Source: Bryobacterales bacterium
GTDB taxonomy: Bacteria > Acidobacteriota > Terriglobia > Bryobacterales > Bryobacteraceae
Direction: 5' to 3'
Assembly (NCBI GenBank): GCA_026954325.1
Contig: JAIXKK010000152.1
Span: forward strand, 1-64,000
DNA length: 64,000 bases
Shown: positions 33,056 to 40,154 of the stretch, in pieces
Numbering within the stretch: position 1 is the stretch's first letter
Layout: each line of letters begins with the position of its first letter
Made by a program: the position numbers and the translations under genes
The notes under the pieces: generated by a model
The model's database searches: none
Told to the model about the DNA's origin: nothing
The model's input: only the letters and a program-made list of their open reading frames with translations

Positions 33056-34145
33056 ACCCTACTTTTTCGCAATCCTTGTTCTGGCCGCTGTCTCGCAACG
33101 CGGTTTTGCCCAATCGGGCGAGTTGGTGGCGGTTGTCTCCAAGCCCGTTTCCCGGATGGTTGAACTGCCGGGGGAGTTCCTGCCGTTCCTGACGGTTTCG
33201 CTGCACGCCAAGGTGCCGGGGTATGTGGATCGGGTTCTGGTGGATCGGGGCAGCATGGTCAAACAGGGAGATCCGCTGGCGGAGTTGAGCGCGCCGGAAA
33301 TGGCGGCGAGGATTGCCGAGGGGGAGTCGAAAGTGCAATTGGCGGACGCAGAGCGCCTCCAGGCGGAAGCTCAGCTATCGGCGGCCGAGAGCACTTACGA
33401 CCGCATGAAGACGGCGGCGCGGACTCCGGGCGCCATCGCGGGGAATGAACTCATCCTGGCGGAGAAGCAGCGGGACGCCGCGCGGGCACTGCTGAACTCG
33501 CGGCGCCAGGCCGGCAGGGCCGCGGAAGCCGGCGTTCGCGCCCTCAAAGACCTGCTTGCCTACTTGAAGATCAGTGCTCCTTTCGATGGAGTGATCACGG
33601 AGCGGCGGGTGCACCCGGGAGCCTTGGTTGGTCCCGGTAATGACGACGTGCTTCTTGTGCTTCAACAGGTATCCCGCCTTCGGTTAGTGGTGCCCGTGCC
33701 GGAAGAGGACGTCAGCGGCATTGTGAAAGCGGCGAAGGTGCAGTTTCAGGTACCCGCATGGCCGGAACGGACCTACTCCGGAGCGGTCGCGCGAATTTCC
33801 CGCGCTCTCGATCAGAGGACGCGCACGATGGCCGTCGAGTTGGACGTGATGAATCCCGATGGCTCACTCGCCCCCGGCATGTACCCGGCGGTGAAATGGC
33901 CCGTGCGCCGGTCTCGTCCATCGCTTTTCGTGCCGAAGACCGGGGTGGTCACCACCACCGAGCGCACGTTCGTGATTCGCGGCCGTGACGGACGCGCCGA
34001 ATGGGTGGATGTCAAGAAAGGCATCATGGAAGGCGACCTGGTGGAGGTGTTCGGAGATCTGAAGCCCGGTGACAGAGTGGTTCGGCGCGGTACCGATGAA
34101 CTGCGAGAGGGCGCGCCGATAGCCACCGTGGGGAAAGTCAGATAG
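33042..34145 (+). CDS. RND efflux periplasmic adaptor (membrane fusion) protein
   Basis: A 367-residue HlyD/AcrA-type adaptor with a leader MTHIRPYFFAILVLAAVSQRG. The lipoyl halves flank a helical hairpin: VSLHAKVPGYVDRVLVDRGS before it and LKISAPFDGVITERRVHPGA after it. The beta-barrel domain (about 195-275) and C-terminal membrane-proximal domain (VKKGIMEGDLVEVFGDLKPG) follow. It links the pump to the TolC-like channel. The order TolC, RND, adaptor is unusual; adaptor first is more common. Confidence 0.92.
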   Translation: MTHIRPYFFAILVLAAVSQRGFAQSGELVAVVSKPVSRMVELPGEFLPFLTVSLHAKVPGYVDRVLVDRGSMVKQGDPLAELSAPEMAARIAEGESKVQLADAERLQAEAQLSAAESTYDRMKTAARTPGAIAGNELILAEKQRDAARALLNSRRQAGRAAEAGVRALKDLLAYLKISAPFDGVITERRVHPGALVGPGNDDVLLVLQQVSRLRLVVPVPEEDVSGIVKAAKVQFQVPAWPERTYSGAVARISRALDQRTRTMAVELDVMNPDGSLAPGMYPAVKWPVRRSRPSLFVPKTGVVTTTERTFVIRGRDGRAEWVDVKKGIMEGDLVEVFGDLKPGDRVVRRGTDELREGAPIATVGKVR

Positions 34146-34156
34146 TTCGGTGTGCT

Positions 34157-35140
34157 TTATTTGTTCGCCACAACCGGTTGAGGTGTACCGGATTCGCCCG
34201 AAGGCTCCGCCGCGGGCTTCTTCGCCGGCGCCACGACATGGAATTTATCCGGCGTAAACTCAACGGTGCGCACTTGGCCGCGAGGTCCCACACTGCCGAT
34301 ATCGGCGCCGTTGAAACGGATATCCACTCCGCCCGCATTGCCCAGAAAGATGCGCGCGTTTTCATGGGCCGCCGTCACCGCCGACTCTCCGGGAGCCAGA
34401 ACCCGCTCCACAATGACTTTCCCATCGGCCGTAATCCGCAGCCAGGTCTCTTCCTTGGCCACCACCGTAAGGGAGATCTTTCCCGCCGCGATGTTCTCCA
34501 CGGGAACTTGCGTAGCCGCCGGAGGCGCCGCGGATTGTGCCGAAGGCTGGAGAGGGGCGGATTCCACTTTGGCCAAGGGAGCAGTAGGCTGGGCCGCTGG
34601 AGGAGAAACCGTGTCGGGTACCGGTACCCTTGGCTCCTCGACGGTAGCGGATTTCACCCTCTCCGCCTGGGGCGCGCTCGCCGAAGTGGAACTCAACTGG
34701 CTGCGCTGCCACAGCCAGAACACTGCGCCACAAGCCACAATCACCGCCGCCAGCATCACTATGGATGCCGTGAGCTTCCGCGCCGTGAGCGCGGAGGCGG
34801 AGCCTTCCGGCAACGGGTCCACCTCATATTGTTGACCGGTCCACACCGGGCTGATCCCGGGCGTGCCTGGAGCGGGAGCGCCGGCGACAGAGCCGAAGAT
34901 TTCCAGGGGAGCAGCCTGCTTTTGCAGCAAATCCTGAAGCTCGGGCGTGTTAATTCCAAGTTTTTCAGCGTATTGCGTGGTGAAACTGCGGGCGAAGAAG
35001 CGGCCCGGCAGGCTTTCAAAATCGTCTCGCTCCAGAGCTTCCAGGTACTGCTGTTTAATTCTTGTCTGGTCCGCGATGCCGGCCAGGCTCAGATTCTGGC
35101 GCTCTCGCTCACGGCGCAAAATTTCCCCGACGGAAGCCAT
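34157..35140 (-). CDS. RodZ-like helix-turn-helix membrane protein (DUF4115)
   Basis: A 327-residue protein. Residues 1-75 form a Xre-type HTH (GEILRRERERQNLSLAGIADQT ... RDDFESLPGRFFARSFTTQYAEKLG), the RodZ signature. A membrane helix at about 123-145 (LTASIVMLAAVIVACGAVFWLW) follows, then a Pro/Ala-rich linker and a C-terminal DUF4115 beta domain (SLTVVAKEETWLRITADGKV ... FLGNAGGVDIRFNGADIGSVG). RodZ ties MreB filaments to the membrane and helps set cell shape. Start ATG 35140 was chosen because the HTH begins there. It is divergent from a glycosyltransferase operon. Confidence 0.88.
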   Translation of the reverse strand: MASVGEILRRERERQNLSLAGIADQTRIKQQYLEALERDDFESLPGRFFARSFTTQYAEKLGINTPELQDLLQKQAAPLEIFGSVAGAPAPGTPGISPVWTGQQYEVDPLPEGSASALTARKLTASIVMLAAVIVACGAVFWLWQRSQLSSTSASAPQAERVKSATVEEPRVPVPDTVSPPAAQPTAPLAKVESAPLQPSAQSAAPPAATQVPVENIAAGKISLTVVAKEETWLRITADGKVIVERVLAPGESAVTAAHENARIFLGNAGGVDIRFNGADIGSVGPRGQVRTVEFTPDKFHVVAPAKKPAAEPSGESGTPQPVVANK

Positions 35141-35146
35141 AAAAAC

Positions 35147-35175
35147 GTGGCAGGCCCTTCCTAACCAGATATAAT
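35147..35175 (+). promoter_or_regulatory. Sigma-70-like promoter with a perfect TATAAT box
   Basis: A perfect -10 hexamer TATAAT lies at 35170-35175, and GTGGCA (4 of 6 matches to TTGACA) lies 17 bp upstream at 35147-35152. The expected transcript start is near 35182, only a few bases before the GTG start codon at 35186, so the glycosyltransferase mRNA may be leaderless or nearly so. The box is close to palindromic and could also help the divergent rodZ-like gene. Confidence 0.5.
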
Positions 35176-35185
35176 ACAACAGTCC

Positions 35186-36220
35186 GTGCAAGTACAACAT
35201 GGAGAGACGCTTTCCGTCATCGTCGTCAACTGGAACCGGAAAGAACTGCTGAGGGCCTGCCTCGCTTCCCTGCTCAGTCAGGAAGGAGTTCAGAAGGAAA
35301 TCATTGTCGTGGACAATGGATCCTCGGATGGTTCCGTGCAGATGCTGGAGCAGGAGTTCCGCTCCGTGAAGGTGATAAGAAACACGGTGAACCTGGGGTT
35401 CTGCGCCGCCAACAATCAGGGGATAGCGGCGGCTTCGGGTGAATTCATCGCCCTGTTAAATAATGATGCCGAGGCCTGCCCCAACTGGCTCTACGAACTT
35501 CGCCGTGTTTTCGATAGCCGGCCGGACGTGGGGATGGCAGCATCCAAAGTGTTGGTATGGGAGGATCCGCGCCGCATCGACAAGGCCGGCCACCTGATTT
35601 ACCTCGACGGCCAGAATCGCGGCAGGGGGTCGGGGGAACTTGACGTCGGCCAGTACGATACCATGGAGGAGATTCTCTGGCCCGACGGCTGCGCCGCCAT
35701 GTACCGGCGCGGCATGCTCCAACAGATTGGAGGTTTTGACGAGGACTTCTTCGCCTATGCGGACGATGCGGAACTGGGGTTACGGGCCCGCATTGCGGGT
35801 TGGCGTTGTTTCTATACACCCGCGGCAGTGGTGCGGCATCATCGTGGCGCCACGCTCGGGGTTCGATCCCTGCGCCGGGTGGAACTGATTGAGCGCAATC
35901 GCATTCTTCTGGCGGCGAAACTCTTCCCTTGGAGCCTGCTATGGCTAAACGGCGCGTTCTACCTGGCAAGGTTGCTGGCCGGCGCATGGGCGGCGCTGCG
36001 GGGCAAGGGCGAAATCTCACGCTTCCCGGGATGGGGGAACAAATTCCGGGTGGCCTTGGCGATGCTCAAGGGGGACATGGAAGCACTTCGTATGCTCCCG
36101 AAGATCCCGCGGAAACGCCGCCAGGTAGCGAGGATACGCAAACTGACGGCCGCGGAGATACGGCGCCTTCTCTGGAACAAGCGCATCTCGCTGAAAACCC
36201 TGAGTCAGGAATCGGTCTAG
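35186..36220 (+). CDS. Family 2 glycosyltransferase (rhamnosyltransferase-like)
   Basis: A 344-residue GT-A fold enzyme. It begins with SVIVVNWNRKELLRACLASL, has IIVVDNGSSDGSVQML, NLGFCAANNQGIAAASGEFI and LLNNDAEACPNWL in the metal-binding position, and GFDEDFFAYADDAELGLRARIAGW as acceptor motif, as in WbbL-type enzymes. It probably adds a sugar to a lipid-linked or surface glycan. No ATG is in frame before the conserved start, so GTG 35186 was taken. A hydrophobic segment near 245-270 may touch the membrane. It leads an operon with two methyltransferases. Confidence 0.9.
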   Translation: MQVQHGETLSVIVVNWNRKELLRACLASLLSQEGVQKEIIVVDNGSSDGSVQMLEQEFRSVKVIRNTVNLGFCAANNQGIAAASGEFIALLNNDAEACPNWLYELRRVFDSRPDVGMAASKVLVWEDPRRIDKAGHLIYLDGQNRGRGSGELDVGQYDTMEEILWPDGCAAMYRRGMLQQIGGFDEDFFAYADDAELGLRARIAGWRCFYTPAAVVRHHRGATLGVRSLRRVELIERNRILLAAKLFPWSLLWLNGAFYLARLLAGAWAALRGKGEISRFPGWGNKFRVALAMLKGDMEALRMLPKIPRKRRQVARIRKLTAAEIRRLLWNKRISLKTLSQESV

Positions 36221-37185
36221 ACGGCGGCGCGGTTGTAGCGGACACCTGTCCCGCCTGCGGACATCACGCCATGCGCGCGGTTCTTCAAGGTTCCGACCGG
36301 CTGTATCGCACCACTTCGAAGTTGTTTTCCGTCGTGCAGTGTGCCCGGTGCGGGCTGATGCGGTTGCATCCATGGCCCACCCCGGCGGAGTTATACCGGT
36401 ACTACCCGGAGGACTACTGGTTTGTCCCCGAGGAGGGCACATCCGGCAAGCTTGCTGAAACCTACCGCAGGCTCGTGCTGAGCGATCATGTCCGCTTCGT
36501 CATGCGCGCGCTTGCCGAATCCGGGGAAAGCGGCGTGGTTGTGGATGTCGGTTGCGGAGGCGGCCTGTTCCTGCGCATGCTGGCTGAACGCGGTGTCCGG
36601 GTGGCCGGGCTGGATTTCGCTCTCTCGGCCGCCACGGCCGCCTGGCAAGCCAACGGCGTCGCGGCGGTCTGCGGCAGTCTCGGCCGCTCGCCCATTGCCC
36701 CGGAAAGTTGCGCGGCCGTCACCATGTTCCACGTTCTGGAGCACCTCTATGACCCGGCTGCCTACCTCGACGAAGCTCGCACCATTCTCAAGCCGAATGG
36801 ACGCCTGATCGTGCAGGTGCCGAACGCCGATTGCTGGCAGTTCCTCCTCTGCGGGGAGCATTGGAACGGCGTCGACATTCCCCGCCATCTGATCCACTTC
36901 CGCGCTCGCGACCTTCAGTTGCTGCTCGAGGATTGCGGGTTCGAGATCCTGCGGCAAAAGCACTTTTCCTGGCGCGACAACCCGGCCGGCCTGGCCACCA
37001 CGCTGGCGCCCTCTCTGGACCCGATGGCGCGCCGCATTCGCCGTCTTCCGGAATCGCCACGCGCGCGGCTGCTCAAGGACCTGGTCTACTTCGGCCTGGT
37101 CGTGGTCTCCTGGCCGCTCACGCTGCTGGAGGCTGCCTGCCGGCAGGGCGCAACCATCATGATGGAGGCGCGAAAGCGGAAGTGA
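36031..37185 (+). CDS. SAM-dependent methyltransferase with N-terminal zinc-ribbon-like motif
   Basis: A class I methyltransferase. The family N-terminus appears as DTCPACGHHAM and CARCGLMRL (two CxxC pairs), then the SAM motif VVVDVGCGGGLFLRMLAERG, later AVTMFHVLEHLYDPAAYL and IVQVPNADCWQF. A C-terminal hydrophobic stretch (LVYFGLVVVSWPLTLLEAAC) is present. The start is odd: homologous sequence begins at about 36235, and no ATG, GTG or TTG occurs in frame between 36031 and there, so the nearest legal start (ATG 36031) overlaps the glycosyltransferase gene by 190 bp. A CTG start near 36169 or translational coupling is possible. It probably modifies the glycan made by its neighbours. Confidence 0.78.
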   Translation: MGEQIPGGLGDAQGGHGSTSYAPEDPAETPPGSEDTQTDGRGDTAPSLEQAHLAENPESGIGLDGGAVVADTCPACGHHAMRAVLQGSDRLYRTTSKLFSVVQCARCGLMRLHPWPTPAELYRYYPEDYWFVPEEGTSGKLAETYRRLVLSDHVRFVMRALAESGESGVVVDVGCGGGLFLRMLAERGVRVAGLDFALSAATAAWQANGVAAVCGSLGRSPIAPESCAAVTMFHVLEHLYDPAAYLDEARTILKPNGRLIVQVPNADCWQFLLCGEHWNGVDIPRHLIHFRARDLQLLLEDCGFEILRQKHFSWRDNPAGLATTLAPSLDPMARRIRRLPESPRARLLKDLVYFGLVVVSWPLTLLEAACRQGATIMMEARKRK

Positions 37186-37868
37186 GTTACGAACACCTGC
37201 GGAAGCGGCTCCCGCGCTTTCTGGAGCGCTATCTATGGCGCTTTGAAAACGAAATGGACGAAGCGGTGGCCGGCTTCGCCGCTTCGCTCTCCCAGGGAGC
37301 GCGTCTGCTCGATGCCGGCGCCGGGGAAGGGAAGTACCGCCACCTGTTCGCTCACACGCGCTACACCGGAGTGGATTTGGCGGTAGGCGATTCCGCCTGG
37401 GACTACACGGGGATCGATGTGCTCTGCGACCTGACGGCGCTGCCATTCGTCGCGGAGTGCTTCGATGCGGCGATCAACATCGTCACGCTGGAGCATGTGC
37501 GGGATCCAGCGGGAGTGCTGAAGGAAATCGGGCGCACGCTGCGCCCCGGCGGGCGTTTACTGCTTGTCGCGCCGCAGGATTGGGAAGTTCACCAGGCCCC
37601 GAACGATTATTTTCGCTATACCCGTTATGGGGTACGCCACCTGCTCGAGAGCGCGGGCTTCGCGGAGATTGCCGTGCAGCCGGGCGGCGGGTATTTCCGT
37701 CTCATGGGACGCCGGTTGTTGAACGGCATCCAGTTCTTTCGCGGGCTTTGGCGGATCCCCGCGGCTCTGCTGCTTGCTCCCGCCGGACTTCTGTTTCCGC
37801 TCTTCGATGCCCTCGATCGCGAACGAAACTTCACTCTGGGTTACCTATGCACCGCCACCAAACGTTAG
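37182..37868 (+). CDS. Class I SAM-dependent methyltransferase
   Basis: A 228-residue enzyme. The SAM-binding loop is LLDAGAGEGKYRHLFAHTRY (about 39-58), followed by DVLCDLTALPFVAECFDAAI and EIGRTLRPGGRLLLVAPQDW, then EVHQAPNDYFRYTRYGVRHLL. It matches Methyltransf_11-type proteins often seen with surface polysaccharide genes. The start is GTG 37182, overlapping the stop codon of the previous gene (GTGA). A C-terminal hydrophobic region around 180-205 may associate with the membrane. Target unknown. Confidence 0.87.
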   Translation: MSYEHLRKRLPRFLERYLWRFENEMDEAVAGFAASLSQGARLLDAGAGEGKYRHLFAHTRYTGVDLAVGDSAWDYTGIDVLCDLTALPFVAECFDAAINIVTLEHVRDPAGVLKEIGRTLRPGGRLLLVAPQDWEVHQAPNDYFRYTRYGVRHLLESAGFAEIAVQPGGGYFRLMGRRLLNGIQFFRGLWRIPAALLLAPAGLLFPLFDALDRERNFTLGYLCTATKR

Positions 37869-38725
37869 CCGCCTGCCTCGCCATTCTGTTCGCCGCGCCA
37901 TGCTCCGCGGCCGATTTCAACGGCCAGCGCGCTCTCGAATCGACGCGCAAGGCTGTCGCCCTCGGGCAGCGGCCTGCCGGTTCGGCGGCAATCGCCAGGC
38001 TGCAGGCCATGATCCGCGCGGAGTTGAAAGCCCACGGCTGGGCGGTGTCCGAGGATGTGTTCACCGCGCGCACTCCCGTGGGACAAGTCATCATGCGCAA
38101 CATCATCGGCAAACTCTCCGGATCGAGCGGCCGCTCGGTGGTATTTTCAGGGCACTACGACACGAAGGCGATTCCCGGTGTGAACTTCGTGGGCGCGAAC
38201 GACGGCGGCGCCTCGACGGGGTGGCTGCTCGAGATGGCTCGGGTGCTGCCCGGTTCTCCGCGCAAGGATGATGTCTATCTGGTCTTCTTTGACGGCGAAG
38301 AAGCATTCGGCGACTGGTCCGATACCAACGGCATCTACGGGAGCCGCCACCTGGCGGCCAAATGGAACAGCGACGGCACGCTGCTCCGCATCAAGGCCCT
38401 GTTCAACGTGGACATGATCGGAGATAAGGACCTGAAACTCGTCGATGAGCTGAACTCCTCGGCCTCGTTGCGCAGGCTCGTGCGCGCGACGGCGAACGAT
38501 CTTGGCTACGGCAAGTACTTCCCCGAATCGGGCGGCGCCATCGAGGACGACCACATGCCCTTCGTCCGCCTCGGCGTCAACGCGATGGACCTGATCGACT
38601 TCGACTACGGCCCTGGACACGCGTGGTGGCACACCGCGCAAGACACGATGGACAAGCTGAGCGCCCACAGTTTTCAAGTGGTGGGCGATGTGATGAGCGC
38701 GGTGTTTCAGCGCTTGGAGAAGTAG
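37847..38725 (+). CDS. M28-family glutaminyl-peptide cyclotransferase-like protein
   Basis: A 292-residue exported protein with leader MHRHQTLAACLAILFAAPCSAA. The zinc-binding pattern of animal-type glutaminyl cyclases is seen: VVFSGHYDTK, FVGANDGGASTGWLLEMAR, FFDGEEAFGDWSDTNGIYGS and AIEDDHMPFVRLG. These enzymes turn N-terminal Gln into pyroglutamate; some relatives are aminopeptidases. It overlaps the methyltransferase gene by 22 bp, though any functional link is unclear. Confidence 0.87.
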   Translation: MHRHQTLAACLAILFAAPCSAADFNGQRALESTRKAVALGQRPAGSAAIARLQAMIRAELKAHGWAVSEDVFTARTPVGQVIMRNIIGKLSGSSGRSVVFSGHYDTKAIPGVNFVGANDGGASTGWLLEMARVLPGSPRKDDVYLVFFDGEEAFGDWSDTNGIYGSRHLAAKWNSDGTLLRIKALFNVDMIGDKDLKLVDELNSSASLRRLVRATANDLGYGKYFPESGGAIEDDHMPFVRLGVNAMDLIDFDYGPGHAWWHTAQDTMDKLSAHSFQVVGDVMSAVFQRLEK

Positions 38726-38727
38726 GC

Positions 38728-40149
38728 TCAGGCGAGCATCTTTTTCACCACGCTGCCGCCGAGGTCCGTAAGCCGGTAATCGCGCCCCATGTGGCGGAAG
38801 GTCAGCCGCTCATGATCGAAGCCGAGGCAGTGCATGATGGTGGCCTGAAGGTCATGGATGTGCACTTTGTCCTCGACAATGCTCAGCCCGAGTTCATCGG
38901 TCCGGCCGACTATCTGCCCTCCCTTCATTCCGCCGCCGGCGACCCACATCGTGTAGGCGAGCGGATGATGATCGCGGCCGGCGTTTTCGGGGTCCTGCGT
39001 GTTGCGGATCTCCACCATGGGCGTGCGTCCGAATTCGCCGCCCCAGATGACGAGGGTGGAATCGAGCAGGCCGGTGCGCTCGAGGTCCTTCAATAGCGCG
39101 GCGGTGGGCTGGTCGCTGATGTCGCAGTTGCGCTTCAGTTTCTTGTTGAGGTTGGTGTGGTCATCCCAGGAGGCGTGCATCATGAGGATGAAGCGCACAC
39201 CGCGCTCGACCAGGCGCCGCGCCAGCAGGCAGTTGGTTCCGAACTGGTTGGTGGGCTCTTTGCCCACGCCGTACATGTCGAGGGTCTCTTTCGATTCCTT
39301 GGAGAAATCAAGCAGTTCCGGCGCCGACATCTGCATGCGGAAGGCGAGTTCGTAGGCGGCGATGCGGCTGGCGATCTCGACATCGCCGGTCTTCTCGTAG
39401 TGCCGCTGATTGAGATCGCGCACGGCGTCGAGTCCGGCGCGCTGCGTGTCTTTGGAAACGCCGCTGGGATTCGAGAGATAGAGGATCGGATCGCCCGCGT
39501 TGCGAAACATCGTGCCCTGATAGTGCGAGGGTAGGAAGCCGCTCATGAAATTCGAAGCGCCGCCGCTGGTGCCGGCGCCGCTCGAAAGCACGACGAAGCC
39601 CGGCAGGTTCCGCGATTCGCTTCCAAGCCCGTAAGTGACCCAGGCGCCCATCGTGGGACGCCCGAATTGCGTGGATCCGGTCATCAGCAGCAACTGGCCG
39701 GGGTGGTGGTTGAACGCTTCCGAATACATCGAGCGCACCATGCAGATGTTGTCCGCGCGGGAGGCGGTGTGGGGGATGTAGTCAGAAAATTCGATGCCCG
39801 ATTGGCCGTAGGGCTTGAACGTGCGCGGGCTGGCCATGACGGCGGCGGTGGGCTTGATGAAGGCCAGTTGCAGGCCTTTGGTCATGGATGGCGGAAGCGG
39901 CTGGCCGTTCCACTTCGTAAGGCCGGGCTTCGGATCGAACAGATCCATCTGGCTTGGCCCGCCTTCCATGAACATGAAGATGACGTTCTTGGCCTTGCCG
40001 GGGAAGTGAGGCTTTTTCGGGGCGAGCGGATCGGGAGGACCTTCCGAGCCCTGAAGCAGTTCCGCGAGGGCCATCATGCCGATGCCGCCCGCGCCGCGCG
40101 TGAGGAAGGACCGCCGCGATTGAATCAAGCGAAATTCCCGTTCTGTCAT
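38728..40149 (-). CDS. DUF1501 protein, Tat-exported
   Basis: A 473-residue DUF1501 protein (sulfatase-like fold). The Tat leader SRRSFLTRGAGGIGMMAL is near residues 11-28, then KAKNVIFMFMEGGPSQMDLFDPKPGL, which resembles the metal-binding start of alkaline-phosphatase-superfamily enzymes, and later FILMMHASWDDH and LVIWGGEFGRTPM and GRDHHPLAYTMWVAGGG. In Planctomycetes and Acidobacteria this gene is nearly always next to the planctomycete-cytochrome gene, as here (5 bp apart, downstream). Its role is unknown, possibly hydrolysis of sulfated or phosphorylated polymers. Confidence 0.92.
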   Translation of the reverse strand: MTEREFRLIQSRRSFLTRGAGGIGMMALAELLQGSEGPPDPLAPKKPHFPGKAKNVIFMFMEGGPSQMDLFDPKPGLTKWNGQPLPPSMTKGLQLAFIKPTAAVMASPRTFKPYGQSGIEFSDYIPHTASRADNICMVRSMYSEAFNHHPGQLLLMTGSTQFGRPTMGAWVTYGLGSESRNLPGFVVLSSGAGTSGGASNFMSGFLPSHYQGTMFRNAGDPILYLSNPSGVSKDTQRAGLDAVRDLNQRHYEKTGDVEIASRIAAYELAFRMQMSAPELLDFSKESKETLDMYGVGKEPTNQFGTNCLLARRLVERGVRFILMMHASWDDHTNLNKKLKRNCDISDQPTAALLKDLERTGLLDSTLVIWGGEFGRTPMVEIRNTQDPENAGRDHHPLAYTMWVAGGGMKGGQIVGRTDELGLSIVEDKVHIHDLQATIMHCLGFDHERLTFRHMGRDYRLTDLGGSVVKKMLA

Positions 40150-40154
40150 GATGG

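Noticed and set aside
24535..34145. Naming the operon as a copper resistance (cus/cop) system
   Set aside because: The two-component genes and oxidase resemble copper systems, but the pump looks HAE-like and lacks clear metal-binding motifs, so no metal was assigned.
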